Shown: positions 1 to 8,935, counted from the first letter of the stretch. The stretch: 51,492 bases of DNA from Gammaproteobacteria bacterium (GCA_029883265.1 JAOUJM010000006.1:1-51492), one strand, 5' to 3'. Notes: generated from the letters alone by a model not told the origin. Numbers and translations: made by a program.

Positions 1-2163
1 CGTAGCAACAAAACTGCGATCTATTTTTAAATAGTCCACTGGAAAATGTTTCAAATAAGCAAATGAAGAATATCCTGTTCCAAAATCATCAATCGACAAT
101 TTAACATTAATTGAACGCAATTTATTTAATAAGGTCACCGCAAATTCCATGTCGCGTGCTAATGCGCTCTCTGTTAATTCCAGCTCAATCATGTTCGGCT
201 CGATTTGATGAGCCACGATAGTCTCTGCTAACTTGTCGATAAAATCTGCTTGGTTTAGCTGGCGTAAGGATACGTTTATGGCCACCGTAAAATCTCTCCA
301 GCCTTTGTCCAACCATAAACGCACTTGCTGACATGCTTCTTGAATCACCCATTGACCAATAGGCAAAATCAAACCGGTTTCTTCGGCCAAAGGAATAAAT
401 TCTAATGGAGAAATCAAACCATTTACCGGATGGTTCCAACGAATTAAGGCCTCCATTCCTAGCAACTGATTATTGCTCAAATTAATTTTTGGTTGATAAT
501 ATAGTTCAAAACCGTGCTTCTCAATCGCTCGATGTAATTCGCGTTCTAGCTCAAACCGACGATTCACTTTTGCTGAAATCGACTCATTGAAACTTGCATA
601 ATTGTTCCGCCCAGATAGTTTCACCTGATGCATTGCTTTATCTGCGTTGCTAACGAGTTGCGCCACGTCGTTTGCATCATCAGGATAACATGCAAAACCA
701 ATGCTTGCAGATAAATACAAATCTTGTTTATTAATTTGAAAGGGCATTTCCATAACAGCCAGAATACGCCTGGCGATACTTTCAACGTCAGCACGCGAAC
801 TCATAAACTCAATCAAAATACAAAATTCATCAGCACCCCAGCGCGCAGCCATATCCACATCGCGCATGGCCAGTTTTAAGCGCTCGGAAAATTGCCATAA
901 AATTGAATCACCTTTTTCATGACCTAGCGACTCATTCACCACTTTAAAGTTATCAATATCAATAAACAGAACCGCTAGGCTCATCTTCTGGCGTTTGGCA
1001 CGAGCAACCGCTCGCTGTAGGCTTTGCATTAATAAGTTGCGATTGGGCAGTCCTGTTAAGGCGTCATAATTTGTCATTTCACGTATCATACGTTCATTTG
1101 CTTTCTGCTCACTCACGTCCCGCAAGGCCACCACGCGTGCAGACATTCCATCCCAGTCACCATAGTCTTTACTGCATACTTGCACTTCAATACGCTGGCC
1201 CTCAGCATCGACAATAATTGTTTCATAGGGGCTTGCAATTGGGGTGGCCAGGCGTTTTATAATTTCCTGTTTTCTATCGTCTGCCACATATTCCAGCACA
1301 TGGCTGCCAATAATTTCACCAATGGGTTTGCCTAACATATTAGAGATGGCCAAATTCGCATCTTTAATTACGCCATTACAATGAATAAACAAACCTTCAA
1401 ACGCAACATCGACAAACATATTGGCGCGTAGCTCATGTTTTTTGGCCGCTGCTTTTGCTTGCTCTTTTTGTTTTTGTTCGTCTTGCAAGGATTGATGTAA
1501 TCGATTAGCACGATAAGCCATTAAAATTGCATCTTCTGTATTCTTTGCCATGACTCGGGACATATAACTAATCACCAACAAATATAAAGTGGCCATGATT
1601 GCCATCATGCTGGAGAGAAACGATTGTAGAAAAGCCAATTTGAGAATGAATGGTGTTAAACTAAAGTAGGCATATAAATAGAATGCGATTGGATAGGTGG
1701 AGTAGCTGGTTAAGGCGCCCGCCAACATGCCGCCGAGAACAAATGCCACAAATGTCTGGTAAACCGCTTCCTCAGGAAAAGCAAGTACGGCAATACTACC
1801 CCAAGCAATCCCACCAAGAGCGGCAGAAATAACAAACACAATTTTCCATTGTTTACATTCTTGACGTAACTCATCTACACTTTTTTTGCTATAACGATAA
1901 GCCACTGAAAAACGCAATAAGAAGAGCAAACCCAGTGCTCCCATCCAGAACAACAATGGCTCGTGTGCAACCACTTCCCACAAGACAATACATAACAAGC
2001 CGCCATTGAGTAGTGAGACAATAAATCCAGGAAGTGTTTGTTTAAATGCAAGACTTAGTTTGTCAAATTCAACCGCATTTGACGGAATTTCTGCCATGTG
2101 ACGAAACGCATCAGATTGAATACTTGATGAAGAGCCACCGGCGGGTTTGGCAATCTGTTCCAT
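1..2163 (-). CDS. Membrane PAS/GGDEF/EAL cyclic-di-GMP protein (C-terminus cut by window edge)
   Basis: Probable cyclic-di-GMP turnover protein in the inner membrane. About 721 residues are visible and the frame is open to base 1. Residues about 38-200 are a run of hydrophobic helices (MASE-like sensor region), followed by a short coiled stretch, a PAS-like domain (about 240-350), a GGDEF domain and an EAL domain. The GGDEF signature reads GADEF (about residue 444) with an RxxD inhibitory-site pattern five residues before it, so cyclase activity is uncertain. EAL motifs look intact: MEALIRW at about 569 and DDFGTGYSS at about 692, which favours phosphodiesterase activity. The start ATG overlaps the TAA stop of the upstream response regulator by one base (TAATG), indicating translational coupling. 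The left edge removes the end of the EAL domain. Confidence 0.9.
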   Translation of the reverse strand, partial: MEQIAKPAGGSSSSIQSDAFRHMAEIPSNAVEFDKLSLAFKQTLPGFIVSLLNGGLLCIVLWEVVAHEPLLFWMGALGLLFLLRFSVAYRYSKKSVDELRQECKQWKIVFVISAALGGIAWGSIAVLAFPEEAVYQTFVAFVLGGMLAGALTSYSTYPIAFYLYAYFSLTPFILKLAFLQSFLSSMMAIMATLYLLVISYMSRVMAKNTEDAILMAYRANRLHQSLQDEQKQKEQAKAAAKKHELRANMFVDVAFEGLFIHCNGVIKDANLAISNMLGKPIGEIIGSHVLEYVADDRKQEIIKRLATPIASPYETIIVDAEGQRIEVQVCSKDYGDWDGMSARVVALRDVSEQKANERMIREMTNYDALTGLPNRNLLMQSLQRAVARAKRQKMSLAVLFIDIDNFKVVNESLGHEKGDSILWQFSERLKLAMRDVDMAARWGADEFCILIEFMSSRADVESIARRILAVMEMPFQINKQDLYLSASIGFACYPDDANDVAQLVSNADKAMHQVKLSGRNNYASFNESISAKVNRRFELERELHRAIEKHGFELYYQPKINLSNNQLLGMEALIRWNHPVNGLISPLEFIPLAEETGLILPIGQWVIQEACQQVRLWLDKGWRDFTVAINVSLRQLNQADFIDKLAETIVAHQIEPNMIELELTESALARDMEFAVTLLNKLRSINVKLSIDDFGTGYSSFAYLKHFPVDYLKIDRSFVAT

Positions 2164-2525
2164 TAACCGACCAATTTTTTAACTGCTGCAAGTAGTCGCT
2201 CCGGCGTAAAGGGTTTTGTCATCCAGCCAGTGGCCCCTAAGTTCTTTGCTTTTAATTTTTTATCTTCGCCACTTTCGGTGGTAATCATGATCATTGGGAT
2301 AAATTCATAGCCATCAATTTTACGTAGACGGCTCACCATTCCTATACCATCCATACGGGGCATATTAATATCCGCGAGAACCAGATCAAACTTTTCTTTT
2401 CGTGCCAGTTCCAATGCCGCCAAACCATCTTCGGCGCTGGTCACCGCATAACCTGCATTCTTTAATACGCTTTCAACTAATTCTCTAATCACCCGTGAAT
2501 CATCTACTGATAGTACTTTAATCAT
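2163..2525 (-). CDS. Single-domain CheY-like response regulator
   Basis: Stand-alone receiver domain of 120 aa, the usual CheY length. The acidic pocket (VDDS), the phospho-acceptor Asp in VLADINMPRMDG (about residue 52), the conserved Thr in MIMITTES and the Lys in MTKPF are all present, so it should accept phosphate. It has no output domain. Its stop codon overlaps the start of the GGDEF/EAL gene, so the two are likely made together, and the regulator may signal to or through that c-di-GMP protein. This is inference from position. It resembles PilG/CheY-type regulators, but no kinase gene is nearby, so the partner is unknown. Confidence 0.9.
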   Translation of the reverse strand: MIKVLSVDDSRVIRELVESVLKNAGYAVTSAEDGLAALELARKEKFDLVLADINMPRMDGIGMVSRLRKIDGYEFIPMIMITTESGEDKKLKAKNLGATGWMTKPFTPERLLAAVKKLVG

Positions 2526-2732
2526 TGTTCAATCCTTGTTATCTAGCTGTCACTTAGACTTGTCTTGAGCACTTGGCTATCGACACTTTTTCCTTGATTA
2601 TTAAGTAAATGGCCTTACAAAGCCGACATAAAAAAATCATGTTAAACTCTCATGGATTTGTTTGACTCAATCACAACCAGCGAACAAAGGTAACTAGATG
2701 ATTTTATTCAATACGCACAGATTTCAAGACTA

Positions 2733-3275
2733 ATGCAAAAGCGACATATGAGAAAATTTACAATTAAAAAATTGATAAAATCCCGCAGAAAATTAGCAAA
2801 AGAAATCCTTATCAATTTGGCAATTATTTTCATCTTTTATTATATGGTCCAAACCTATTATCAATGGGACACGCCTCATGGCCAAGCACCTGGCATCCAA
2901 GGTGTACACTTGGATCAAACCCCCATCAATATCCCTCATGATTTAGACCAAGCCACATTAGTCCACTTTTGGGCAACTTGGTGTGGTGTCTGTCGCTTGG
3001 AACAAAACTCAATTGATAGAATTTCAGATGACTACCCAGTCATTGCAATAGCAAGCCAATCGGGTTCCTACCAAACAGTGAAAAACGCGGTGACAGAGCG
3101 AAAAATACGTGTACCCGTACTTGTAGACGAAACCGGTATTTTAGCCAAACAGTATGGTGTTAAAGCCTTTCCCTCTAGTTTTATTGTTGATAAAGAGGGG
3201 CAAATTCGCTTCACTGAAGTGGGTTATAGCACAGAATGGGGATTACGTTTTCGTTTATGGTGGAGTAATTTGTAG
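2733..3275 (+). CDS. Membrane-anchored thioredoxin-fold protein disulfide oxidoreductase (ScsD/TlpA-like)
   Basis: 180 aa. A basic N-terminus precedes one transmembrane helix (about residues 25-43), followed by a periplasmic thioredoxin fold with the active site WCGVC (Cys84 and Cys87) and a cis-Pro region near FPSSFIV. The WATWC-x-VC-RLEQ-S pattern resembles ScsD-type protein disulfide oxidoreductases. Likely role: reducing or isomerising disulfides, or copper-linked thiol chemistry, in the periplasm. A second possible start is Met6. The gene converges on a cupredoxin gene with which it shares a bidirectional terminator. No scsB or scsC partner is visible. Confidence 0.85.
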   Translation: MQKRHMRKFTIKKLIKSRRKLAKEILINLAIIFIFYYMVQTYYQWDTPHGQAPGIQGVHLDQTPINIPHDLDQATLVHFWATWCGVCRLEQNSIDRISDDYPVIAIASQSGSYQTVKNAVTERKIRVPVLVDETGILAKQYGVKAFPSSFIVDKEGQIRFTEVGYSTEWGLRFRLWWSNL

Positions 3276-3277
3276 AA

Positions 3278-3310
3278 TAAAAAAGGCAGGATTAATACCT
3301 GCCTTTTTAA
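3278..3310. terminator. Bidirectional Rho-independent terminator
   Basis: A perfect 10-bp inverted repeat (AAAAGGCAGG / CCTGCCTTTT) with a 7-base loop. It is flanked by A-runs on the left and T-runs on the right, so it works as an intrinsic terminator on both strands. It sits 2-3 bases after the thioredoxin stop and about 20 bases beyond the stop of the convergent cupredoxin gene. Confidence 0.88.
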
Positions 3311-3331
3311 AACCCTTACACAATTTTTTAT

Positions 3332-3760
3332 TTATTTTACTACTAAAGAAGCATGCATACCCATGGAATAGTGCTGCTCCAATTGACCTTCCTCCATTTC
3401 GACCATATTACAAATTAACGCATAAGTGCCTGGGGCTAAATTCACTTTCATAATACGTTTATCTTTCGGCCCAATATCTTCAACTTCTGATATGACGCTA
3501 CCCGCTTTATCCTCATCAATACCACCGGCAGATTTTAAGGGTAAGCGGTTATATGGCTGATCCGTGCGCATGAGCACAAATTCGTGAGGCTCACGACCGC
3601 GATTCTGAATCGACAGGGTGACCGGGCCTGCTTTAACCGTGGAGACATCAGTGACCAAACGCCATTCTTGTAATAAAACATTGACTTGCGACTCTGCATA
3701 AGCCGCACCGGATAAAACAAGCATAATACTGCATACGACTAAATTCGCTAAATTTTTCAT
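3332..3760 (-). CDS. Periplasmic cupredoxin (plastocyanin/azurin-like copper protein)
   Basis: 142 aa from the ATG at 3760, chosen because a strong GGGGAG ribosome site lies 4 bases upstream; a longer ORF begins 8 codons earlier. A signal peptide ends near AYA (residue 22). Copper ligands of a type 1 site are visible: His59 (REPHEF), Cys117 (ALICNMVE), His130 (QHYSMGM) and Met133 or Met135. An acidic insertion of about 9 residues separates the Cys from the second His, longer than in the usual CNxxGHxxxGM signature. Likely a small electron carrier or copper-binding protein of the periplasm. It lies near a thioredoxin-fold protein but is convergent with it, so co-regulation is not implied. Confidence 0.82.
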   Translation of the reverse strand: MKNLANLVVCSIMLVLSGAAYAESQVNVLLQEWRLVTDVSTVKAGPVTLSIQNRGREPHEFVLMRTDQPYNRLPLKSAGGIDEDKAGSVISEVEDIGPKDKRIMKVNLAPGTYALICNMVEMEEGQLEQHYSMGMHASLVVK

Positions 3761-3924
3761 AGGACTCCCCTCCCACATGCTCACGCTATTATTTGTATCA
3801 AAGATTGAAGTTACTGGGGCGATCTGAATTTTAGCTTAAAAATGCGCTATTCCAGCCAAATGGTCTGGCATTAAAATCGCATTTTACCTACCTATACACG
3901 CCCTCATTCGCAACGGATCGCAAA

Positions 3925-4995
3925 ATGAAGTCTACCCAACTATTTCGCCACTTGCCAATTTGTCTAAGCCTATTAGTTTTCACCGGGTCAATACTGCCGC
4001 TATCCACTTGGGCCAAAACTGCGCCACGCCTCGAATTTCCCACTTGGCTTAACAATTTAAAACGAGACGCTGTCGCTGAGAACATTTCCGCAGCACTACT
4101 CGATAAGGTTTTCGCTGATTTACAACGAGCACCTAAAATTCCTGCCAGTAATAGTAATCGCCGTGTCGGCAAGGAAAATTTAAGCGACTATATAAACCGC
4201 ATACTGACTCTCGACAGAATTAATGACATACGGCAAGAATATGATCAGAACCAAGCATTAAAAAATACGGCAATAGCATTTGGCGTGGCACCACGCTTAC
4301 TTCTCGCCATGAGTGCAATTAATTCCGACTTCGGCAAAAATAAAACCAACTATCCAGTGATTACCACACTGACAGCCTGGGCCTACTTTAAACCCAAAAG
4401 CCCACAACATCGTCGCGAGCTATTAGCGGCTTTGCAACTGCTTAACAGCAAGCAAGTCACGCTTGAGCAATTATTGGGTAATCGCCAAGGACAATTAGGC
4501 AACACTCTCATATTACCTAGTCAATATGCTCAAGTCGCAATCGATCAAAATGGAAATGGCAAAATCGATATTTGGAATGAAGCAGAAGACCAATGGGCGG
4601 CCATGGCCAAACTTGTGATATTGAATGGCTGGAATGAAAGCCAAATCTGGGGACGAGCGGTGATCGTACCAAAAGATGCTGATAAAACCCAATTCGGCAT
4701 CAATCAATTATGGGATATTGGGCATTGGCAGGAACTTGGCGTGGTCATGCTTGATGGCTCTGAGTTAATCTATAGTGATTATTTCGGCGCGATTTTCACG
4801 CCCGAGGGAAGCGACGGGCCAGCCTTTCTGATCTATGATAATTATTATTCTTTATTACGCATACGTCGTTCACATAGTTACAGTTTAGCAACGGTTATTT
4901 TGTCAGACCTGATCGTCACGCCAATAATTGAAGAAGCCTATCCTATCAGTTTCACAGAAAAATCAATTGAGTTCACTGAGCAACCGATCCAGTAG
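3925..4995 (+). CDS. MltB-like (SLT_2 family) protein lacking the catalytic Glu
   Basis: 356 aa with a signal peptide (about residues 1-30). It aligns end to end with MltB-type membrane-bound lytic transglycosylases such as the one at 48502 in this window. The catalytic motif GVE(T/S)xxG reads AINSDFG (131-137), with Asn133 where the catalytic Glu should be. The GSYAGAxGxPQFMPSSY block reads LGNRQGQLGNTLILPSQY. The DFDGDGKRD loop survives as DQNGNGKID. Known of the family: that Glu is the general acid/base for cleaving peptidoglycan. I infer a non-catalytic peptidoglycan-binding or regulatory protein. The 3' end overlaps the convergent fructosamine kinase gene by 33 bp. Confidence 0.75.
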   Translation: MKSTQLFRHLPICLSLLVFTGSILPLSTWAKTAPRLEFPTWLNNLKRDAVAENISAALLDKVFADLQRAPKIPASNSNRRVGKENLSDYINRILTLDRINDIRQEYDQNQALKNTAIAFGVAPRLLLAMSAINSDFGKNKTNYPVITTLTAWAYFKPKSPQHRRELLAALQLLNSKQVTLEQLLGNRQGQLGNTLILPSQYAQVAIDQNGNGKIDIWNEAEDQWAAMAKLVILNGWNESQIWGRAVIVPKDADKTQFGINQLWDIGHWQELGVVMLDGSELIYSDYFGAIFTPEGSDGPAFLIYDNYYSLLRIRRSHSYSLATVILSDLIVTPIIEEAYPISFTEKSIEFTEQPIQ

Positions 4996-5841
4996 CTGTT
5001 GCGCCTGGCTCAAGTAACCACCGCCAAAAAGATTAAGATGATTCAGCACGTGATAAAGCTTATAAAGATGTTTACGCACTTGATAACCTGAGTCGAGTGG
5101 CCATGCTCGATTGTAAGCTGCATAGAAATCAGCAGGGAAACCACCAAATAGTTCGGTCATCGCTAAATCAGTTTCACGATCACCATAATACACGGCAGGA
5201 TCAAAGATTACAGGTTGTGCATTTTTATCATAAGCATAATTGCCTGACCACAAGTCGCCATGTAATAAAGATGCTTGCGGTTGATAATCTGTAAAGAAAT
5301 ATTTTAATCCATTGACTAGACGATCCCCCTGTTGTTGTAAATCACCGGAGAATCCATGGCGTGCGGCTAACTGTAATTGAAAAAGCAGTCGATGTTCTGC
5401 AAAAAAAGTCACCCAATCGCTTTCCAAGGTGTTTATTTGTGGCGTGGAGCCGATCGTATTATGCCGATACCAGCCAAACTGCGCCTGTGTGTGTTGATGC
5501 ATAGCCGCTAGTTGTTCGCCTAATAGTGTTGCTGAACTCGACTTTGCTGATCCTAGCTCAATGTATTCCATTACAATATATGCATCCGTCTGCTCCACGC
5601 CATAAGCAAATGATTGGGGCACACGAATACTGCTTGTTTGCGCCATTGCTAATAATCCTTCGTGCTCAGCTGCAAACATATCTTGTAATTCGACTTGATT
5701 AAGCTTGACAAAAAAATTACCTTGATCCGTAGCCACATGCAAGGATTCATTTATACTGCCACCAGCAACAGGACGTACTTGCTTAATATGAATCGATTGC
5801 TGAGTGACAGATGTCAAAATCTGCTGTAATTGTTGAGTCAC
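4963..5841 (-). CDS. Fructosamine kinase family protein
   Basis: 292 aa, the normal length for bacterial FN3K-related kinases (COG3001). Visible features: a Gly-rich nucleotide loop VAGGSINES near residue 25, the ATP-lysine region FFVKLN, the Brenner-type catalytic motif HGDLWSGN (about 195) and the metal-binding FDPAVYYGDRETDLAM. It is predicted to phosphorylate protein-bound ketoamines so that they come off spontaneously (deglycation) in the cytosol. Bacterial members often act on ribulosamines; the substrate here is not shown by sequence. Its last 33 bases overlap the end of the MltB-like gene on the other strand. Confidence 0.9.
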   Translation of the reverse strand: MTQQLQQILTSVTQQSIHIKQVRPVAGGSINESLHVATDQGNFFVKLNQVELQDMFAAEHEGLLAMAQTSSIRVPQSFAYGVEQTDAYIVMEYIELGSAKSSSATLLGEQLAAMHQHTQAQFGWYRHNTIGSTPQINTLESDWVTFFAEHRLLFQLQLAARHGFSGDLQQQGDRLVNGLKYFFTDYQPQASLLHGDLWSGNYAYDKNAQPVIFDPAVYYGDRETDLAMTELFGGFPADFYAAYNRAWPLDSGYQVRKHLYKLYHVLNHLNLFGGGYLSQAQQLLDRLLSELN

Positions 5842-5889
5842 GAAAATTGCTCCAGTGAAAATGTGTACGAATAACGACTCAGCAGTTTA

Positions 5890-7188
5890 TCAAAAACTTC
5901 GTGACACTTGTAGAAACAGATCGAGACGGTTATAGGTATAAGCTTGCGCCGAGGATTGATTCAAACTATAACTAAAGCCTGTGGTAATTTGCCAATTTCT
6001 AAACGCTTCAACATCGACAGAGGTGCGCAATAACTTCAATTCATCATGACGATTAAATCCCCAGAAACCACTAGTAAACAAGGTATGTGTCCAATCCAGC
6101 CTCAAGGAGATTTGCATTTTTATCTTTACAAACATTGGTTGCAATAATTGCAAATAGCCACCCGCATAATAATGACTAAACGGCGAAGCCGTTTCCACTG
6201 CTCGCGCATAAGCAGCATTCACACCTAATTCAGCTTGAAAAGCATTCACACCTGTGGATTTATAATCAAGTTTAACCGCCGACAGATATTGATTAACACT
6301 GCGTTCTGCGTACGCGGCTTTTGCACGAAAACGCGCATATTTAAATATGGCTGTTGATGCAATTACACTAGCTCGTGGAAACAACCATGATACCTGCGCA
6401 ACACTAGTATCAGCATTAAAACCGCCGTCCCAACGCTGCTGGTCATAAGCCATATGCAAATCTAGCGTTGCCAGTCCCTTAGCCACAAAAAAATTAACAT
6501 CAGCACCTCTTAAACCCGTAAAAACGGATTCCGCATAAAAATGACGTCGCTGCTGCAAATAAGCATCAAGTGAGAATTTCACTTTCGGTATTTCGCTTGT
6601 CCAATTAAATCGAGTTAACCCGTCGGAGTAAATTGATAGATCTTTAGTACCCGCAGAATTTAAGCTGGTTAATAGAAACAGGTTATTCTCATTTGCCGCG
6701 TATGCATTGGTATCCACGCCAGAACGACTGGCGACAAGTGCAGAAACTTTAGATTTCAAGCTTGGCTTGACAACGGCAGGTGCAATGTCATCCGTGTCAA
6801 CAAATGCCAGCATCGATTCTGATTTTGTTTTAGTGGAGTTCTCTAGCAGCGAATGATTGGCTCGCATAATGTCCTCGCTATCATGCATGGCGTCTTCAAG
6901 CTGTGTTTTGAATTGAGATGACAAATAGCGCGCAATCACTTGCTCAATAATTTGCTGTGCTCGTTGTTTATCACCAAGATCGAGTGCGGCAATCCCTAAA
7001 ACATATTCCTGACTGGCATAGGCGTTAAAAAGAAACTCGTATTTAAGTAACAATTCAAAAGCTGAACGCACCTCACTGGCCTGCACACGCAAATACGCTT
7101 CTTCTACTATTGTGGCCCGTGACAAAGGAAACTCTGCACGAACCAAAAACGGTGTAAATACAAGAAGAAGCAAAAAAATCTTGCGCAT
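5890..7188 (-). CDS. Outer-membrane beta-barrel protein with helical periplasmic N-domain, unrecognised
   Basis: 432 aa. Residues 1-18 form a clear signal peptide (RKIFLLLLVFTPFLVRA). About 19-130 is helical and TPR-like, with regular Ala/Leu spacing. From about 170 the sequence alternates polar and hydrophobic residues in short strands with aromatic girdles and ends in Phe (VSRSF), the classic terminal signature recognised by BamA. The helical-plus-barrel design recalls surface lipoprotein assembly modulators (Slam, DUF560), but I cannot see a decisive motif and would not name it. No co-directional lipoprotein substrate lies adjacent, so the partner is unknown. Confidence 0.6.
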   Translation of the reverse strand: MRKIFLLLLVFTPFLVRAEFPLSRATIVEEAYLRVQASEVRSAFELLLKYEFLFNAYASQEYVLGIAALDLGDKQRAQQIIEQVIARYLSSQFKTQLEDAMHDSEDIMRANHSLLENSTKTKSESMLAFVDTDDIAPAVVKPSLKSKVSALVASRSGVDTNAYAANENNLFLLTSLNSAGTKDLSIYSDGLTRFNWTSEIPKVKFSLDAYLQQRRHFYAESVFTGLRGADVNFFVAKGLATLDLHMAYDQQRWDGGFNADTSVAQVSWLFPRASVIASTAIFKYARFRAKAAYAERSVNQYLSAVKLDYKSTGVNAFQAELGVNAAYARAVETASPFSHYYAGGYLQLLQPMFVKIKMQISLRLDWTHTLFTSGFWGFNRHDELKLLRTSVDVEAFRNWQITTGFSYSLNQSSAQAYTYNRLDLFLQVSRSF

Positions 7189-7306
7189 AAAAAATCATCT
7201 TACTCAGTGATCAAGCCAAGATGACCTATTAGGAATTCACAATCAATTGAAATACTTAAAGTGATCATAGGCCATCATGCAAAAATAACGGCACAAATAA
7301 TCAAAA

Positions 7307-7762
7307 CTAGAGCAATGCTAAAATAGTTTCCCACTCTTCAGCATGTACAGGCATGATAGACAGACGATTGCCTTTTTTTAATAGCTGCATATATTGGAGC
7401 TTTCGGTTTTGTTTTAATTCATCCAAAGAAATAACACGCTTGAATTTTTTAACAAATTGTACATCCACCATAACCCACCGGGGATTATCGACGGAGCTTT
7501 TAGGATCATAATAGTCGCCTTCAGGATCCCAGGACGTGAAGTCAGCATAGGCTTCGCGTTTAATTTTAATTATTCCAACAATACCTGGCTGTTTACAGCT
7601 TGAATGATAGAAAAAACCAAGATCACCTTGCTTCATTTCATCACGCATATAGTTTCGCGCCTGATAGTTGCGTACACCGTCCCAATGTTCTATTTTTTTT
7701 TGTTTCAAATCATCAATGCTAAACGCATCAGGCTCGGATTTGAATAACCAAAAGTTCATCAT
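7307..7762 (-). CDS. EVE domain-containing protein
   Basis: 151 aa, the full length of a stand-alone EVE (PUA-like) protein. Diagnostic segments: WLFKSEPDAFSIDDL at the N-terminus, WDGVRNYQARNYMRDEMKQGD, FFYHSSCKQPGIVGI and RWVMVDVQFV. Known of the family: a PUA-like fold binding modified bases in DNA or RNA; the cellular role in housekeeping copies is unclear. It lies 5 bp downstream of the 5-formyl-THF cyclo-ligase gene and is probably co-transcribed with it and the 6S RNA. Confidence 0.93.
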   Translation of the reverse strand: MMNFWLFKSEPDAFSIDDLKQKKIEHWDGVRNYQARNYMRDEMKQGDLGFFYHSSCKQPGIVGIIKIKREAYADFTSWDPEGDYYDPKSSVDNPRWVMVDVQFVKKFKRVISLDELKQNRKLQYMQLLKKGNRLSIMPVHAEEWETILALL

Positions 7763-7767
7763 TCCCC

Positions 7768-8364
7768 CTAAAAACGCGTGATACCTGCGGGAGTTACCAC
7801 CGCATGCAAGGGAACATCCCAGGCTTCCATTTGCAATTGTTGTACTTGTTGAAAATCATGTGCAAGCCCAATCAGTTTTGGTTGTCGCCAAGACTGCCGA
7901 TTCAAGAGAAAAGCAAAACTACGATCATAAAACCCGCCACCCATGCCTAAGCGTGCACCCTTAGCATCAAACGCCACTAACGGCATAAAAACCATATGCA
8001 AAGACATGACAGTTTGCAGAGCAACGGTTTTATGCACTGGTTCCAAAATACCAAACCGATTAGCAGATAATATTGTTTTTTTAGTAAAACCTGAAAAACG
8101 CATTCGATTAAAATGAAAACTTTGAATCACTGGTAAGAAAACACTTTGTTTTCGCGACCATGCAAGATCAATAGCCGCTTCTGTTTGCACTTCCCCGTCA
8201 TTAGCCAAATAAAATGCCAAGCGTTTTGAACGACGAAATTCAGACCAATGATTTAGGTGATCGCGCACCGCTAGCGCAGCAAGTTGTTGCTCGGCGTTAC
8301 TCAAAGCTCGACGCTGTGCACGTATGGATTGACGAATATTTTTTTTGCAAACCGTTGAGGACAT
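7768..8364 (-). CDS. ygfA: 5-formyltetrahydrofolate cyclo-ligase
   Basis: 198 aa, matching the family. Converts 5-formyl-THF to 5,10-methenyl-THF with ATP, salvaging folate in the cytosol. Recognised by the N-terminal RxxIRAQRRALS helix, the substrate region LANDGEVQTEAAI and the signature GARLGMGGGFYDRSFAFL. It lies 13 bp downstream of the 6S RNA 3' end on the same strand. The ssrS-ygfA arrangement is conserved across gammaproteobacteria, where ygfA is often expressed by readthrough from the 6S promoter. Confidence 0.95.
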   Translation of the reverse strand: MSSTVCKKNIRQSIRAQRRALSNAEQQLAALAVRDHLNHWSEFRRSKRLAFYLANDGEVQTEAAIDLAWSRKQSVFLPVIQSFHFNRMRFSGFTKKTILSANRFGILEPVHKTVALQTVMSLHMVFMPLVAFDAKGARLGMGGGFYDRSFAFLLNRQSWRQPKLIGLAHDFQQVQQLQMEAWDVPLHAVVTPAGITRF

Positions 8365-8377
8365 AACTTAGATAGAA

Positions 8378-8561
8378 GGCGTTCTCCGCAAATACCGTGG
8401 ACTCCGTTTTCCTTGAACCCATAGGTTCAAGTGGGAGCAACGACTAATGAATTAGGCTTTCCGTCGAGCGGACATGCTCACATCACTAGATTTTAGCCCC
8501 CTGGGTAACAATATCGGCTCAAGAATGTACCGGAGCTTCCTCGAATATCACAGAGAACGCC
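8378..8561 (-). ncRNA. ssrS: 6S RNA
   Basis: 184 nt, the length of E. coli 6S RNA. The ends form the closing stem (GGCGTTCTC at the 5' end with GAGAACGCC at the 3' end). Read on the minus strand it keeps family landmarks in order: GAGCCGATATT after the 5' stem, GTGAGCATG before the CG-rich apical region, AAGCCTAA, and the hairpin TTGAACC-TAT-GGTTCAA near the 3' side. 6S RNA mimics an open promoter and sequesters sigma-70 RNA polymerase in stationary phase. Its position between zapA and ygfA is the standard gammaproteobacterial one. Confidence 0.95.
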
Positions 8562-8629
8562 GAAACTAATCGTATGAAGCGCTAAAAACTTTAGTTCTAG
8601 CCAGCTGTCATGACTTACTTTAGTAAGTT

Positions 8630-8935
8630 TTACTGTATCACAGCTTGGCGATCTAACGCACCTTCGATTTTTTCTTGCAATCCCTGCAATCGATGTTTTA
8701 AGTCTTGATCTCGACTTTCAAACTCAACTCGATTTTGCAACAATTCATGCGCAATATTTAATGCTGCCATCACTGCAACGCGTTCACCCCCGACCACTTT
8801 GCCGCTATTTTTAATATCACGCATTTTTTCATTCAGGTATGCTGCTGATGCAATTAGTGCATCTTTTTCATGATCATAGCATGCTACCCGATAGTCCTTC
8901 CCCAGGATCTCCACAGTTACTGCTATAGGTTCCAT
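8630..8935 (-). CDS. zapA: Cell division protein ZapA
   Basis: 101 aa. Cytosolic FtsZ-associated protein that bundles FtsZ filaments at the division ring. The N-terminal globular part VTVEILGKDYRVAC, the central LIASAAYLNEKMRDIK and the motif VAVMAALNIAHELL are typical, followed by a C-terminal coiled coil. It starts 2 bp downstream of the ZapB-like gene and precedes the 6S RNA, as in Pseudomonas and relatives. Confidence 0.95.
   Translation of the reverse strand: MEPIAVTVEILGKDYRVACYDHEKDALIASAAYLNEKMRDIKNSGKVVGGERVAVMAALNIAHELLQNRVEFESRDQDLKHRLQGLQEKIEGALDRQAVIQ

Noticed and set aside
8609-8630. Palindrome CTTACT-TT-AGTAAG beyond the zapA stop
   Set aside because: A 6-bp stem with a 2-base loop and no T-run; not enough for a terminator or operator call.
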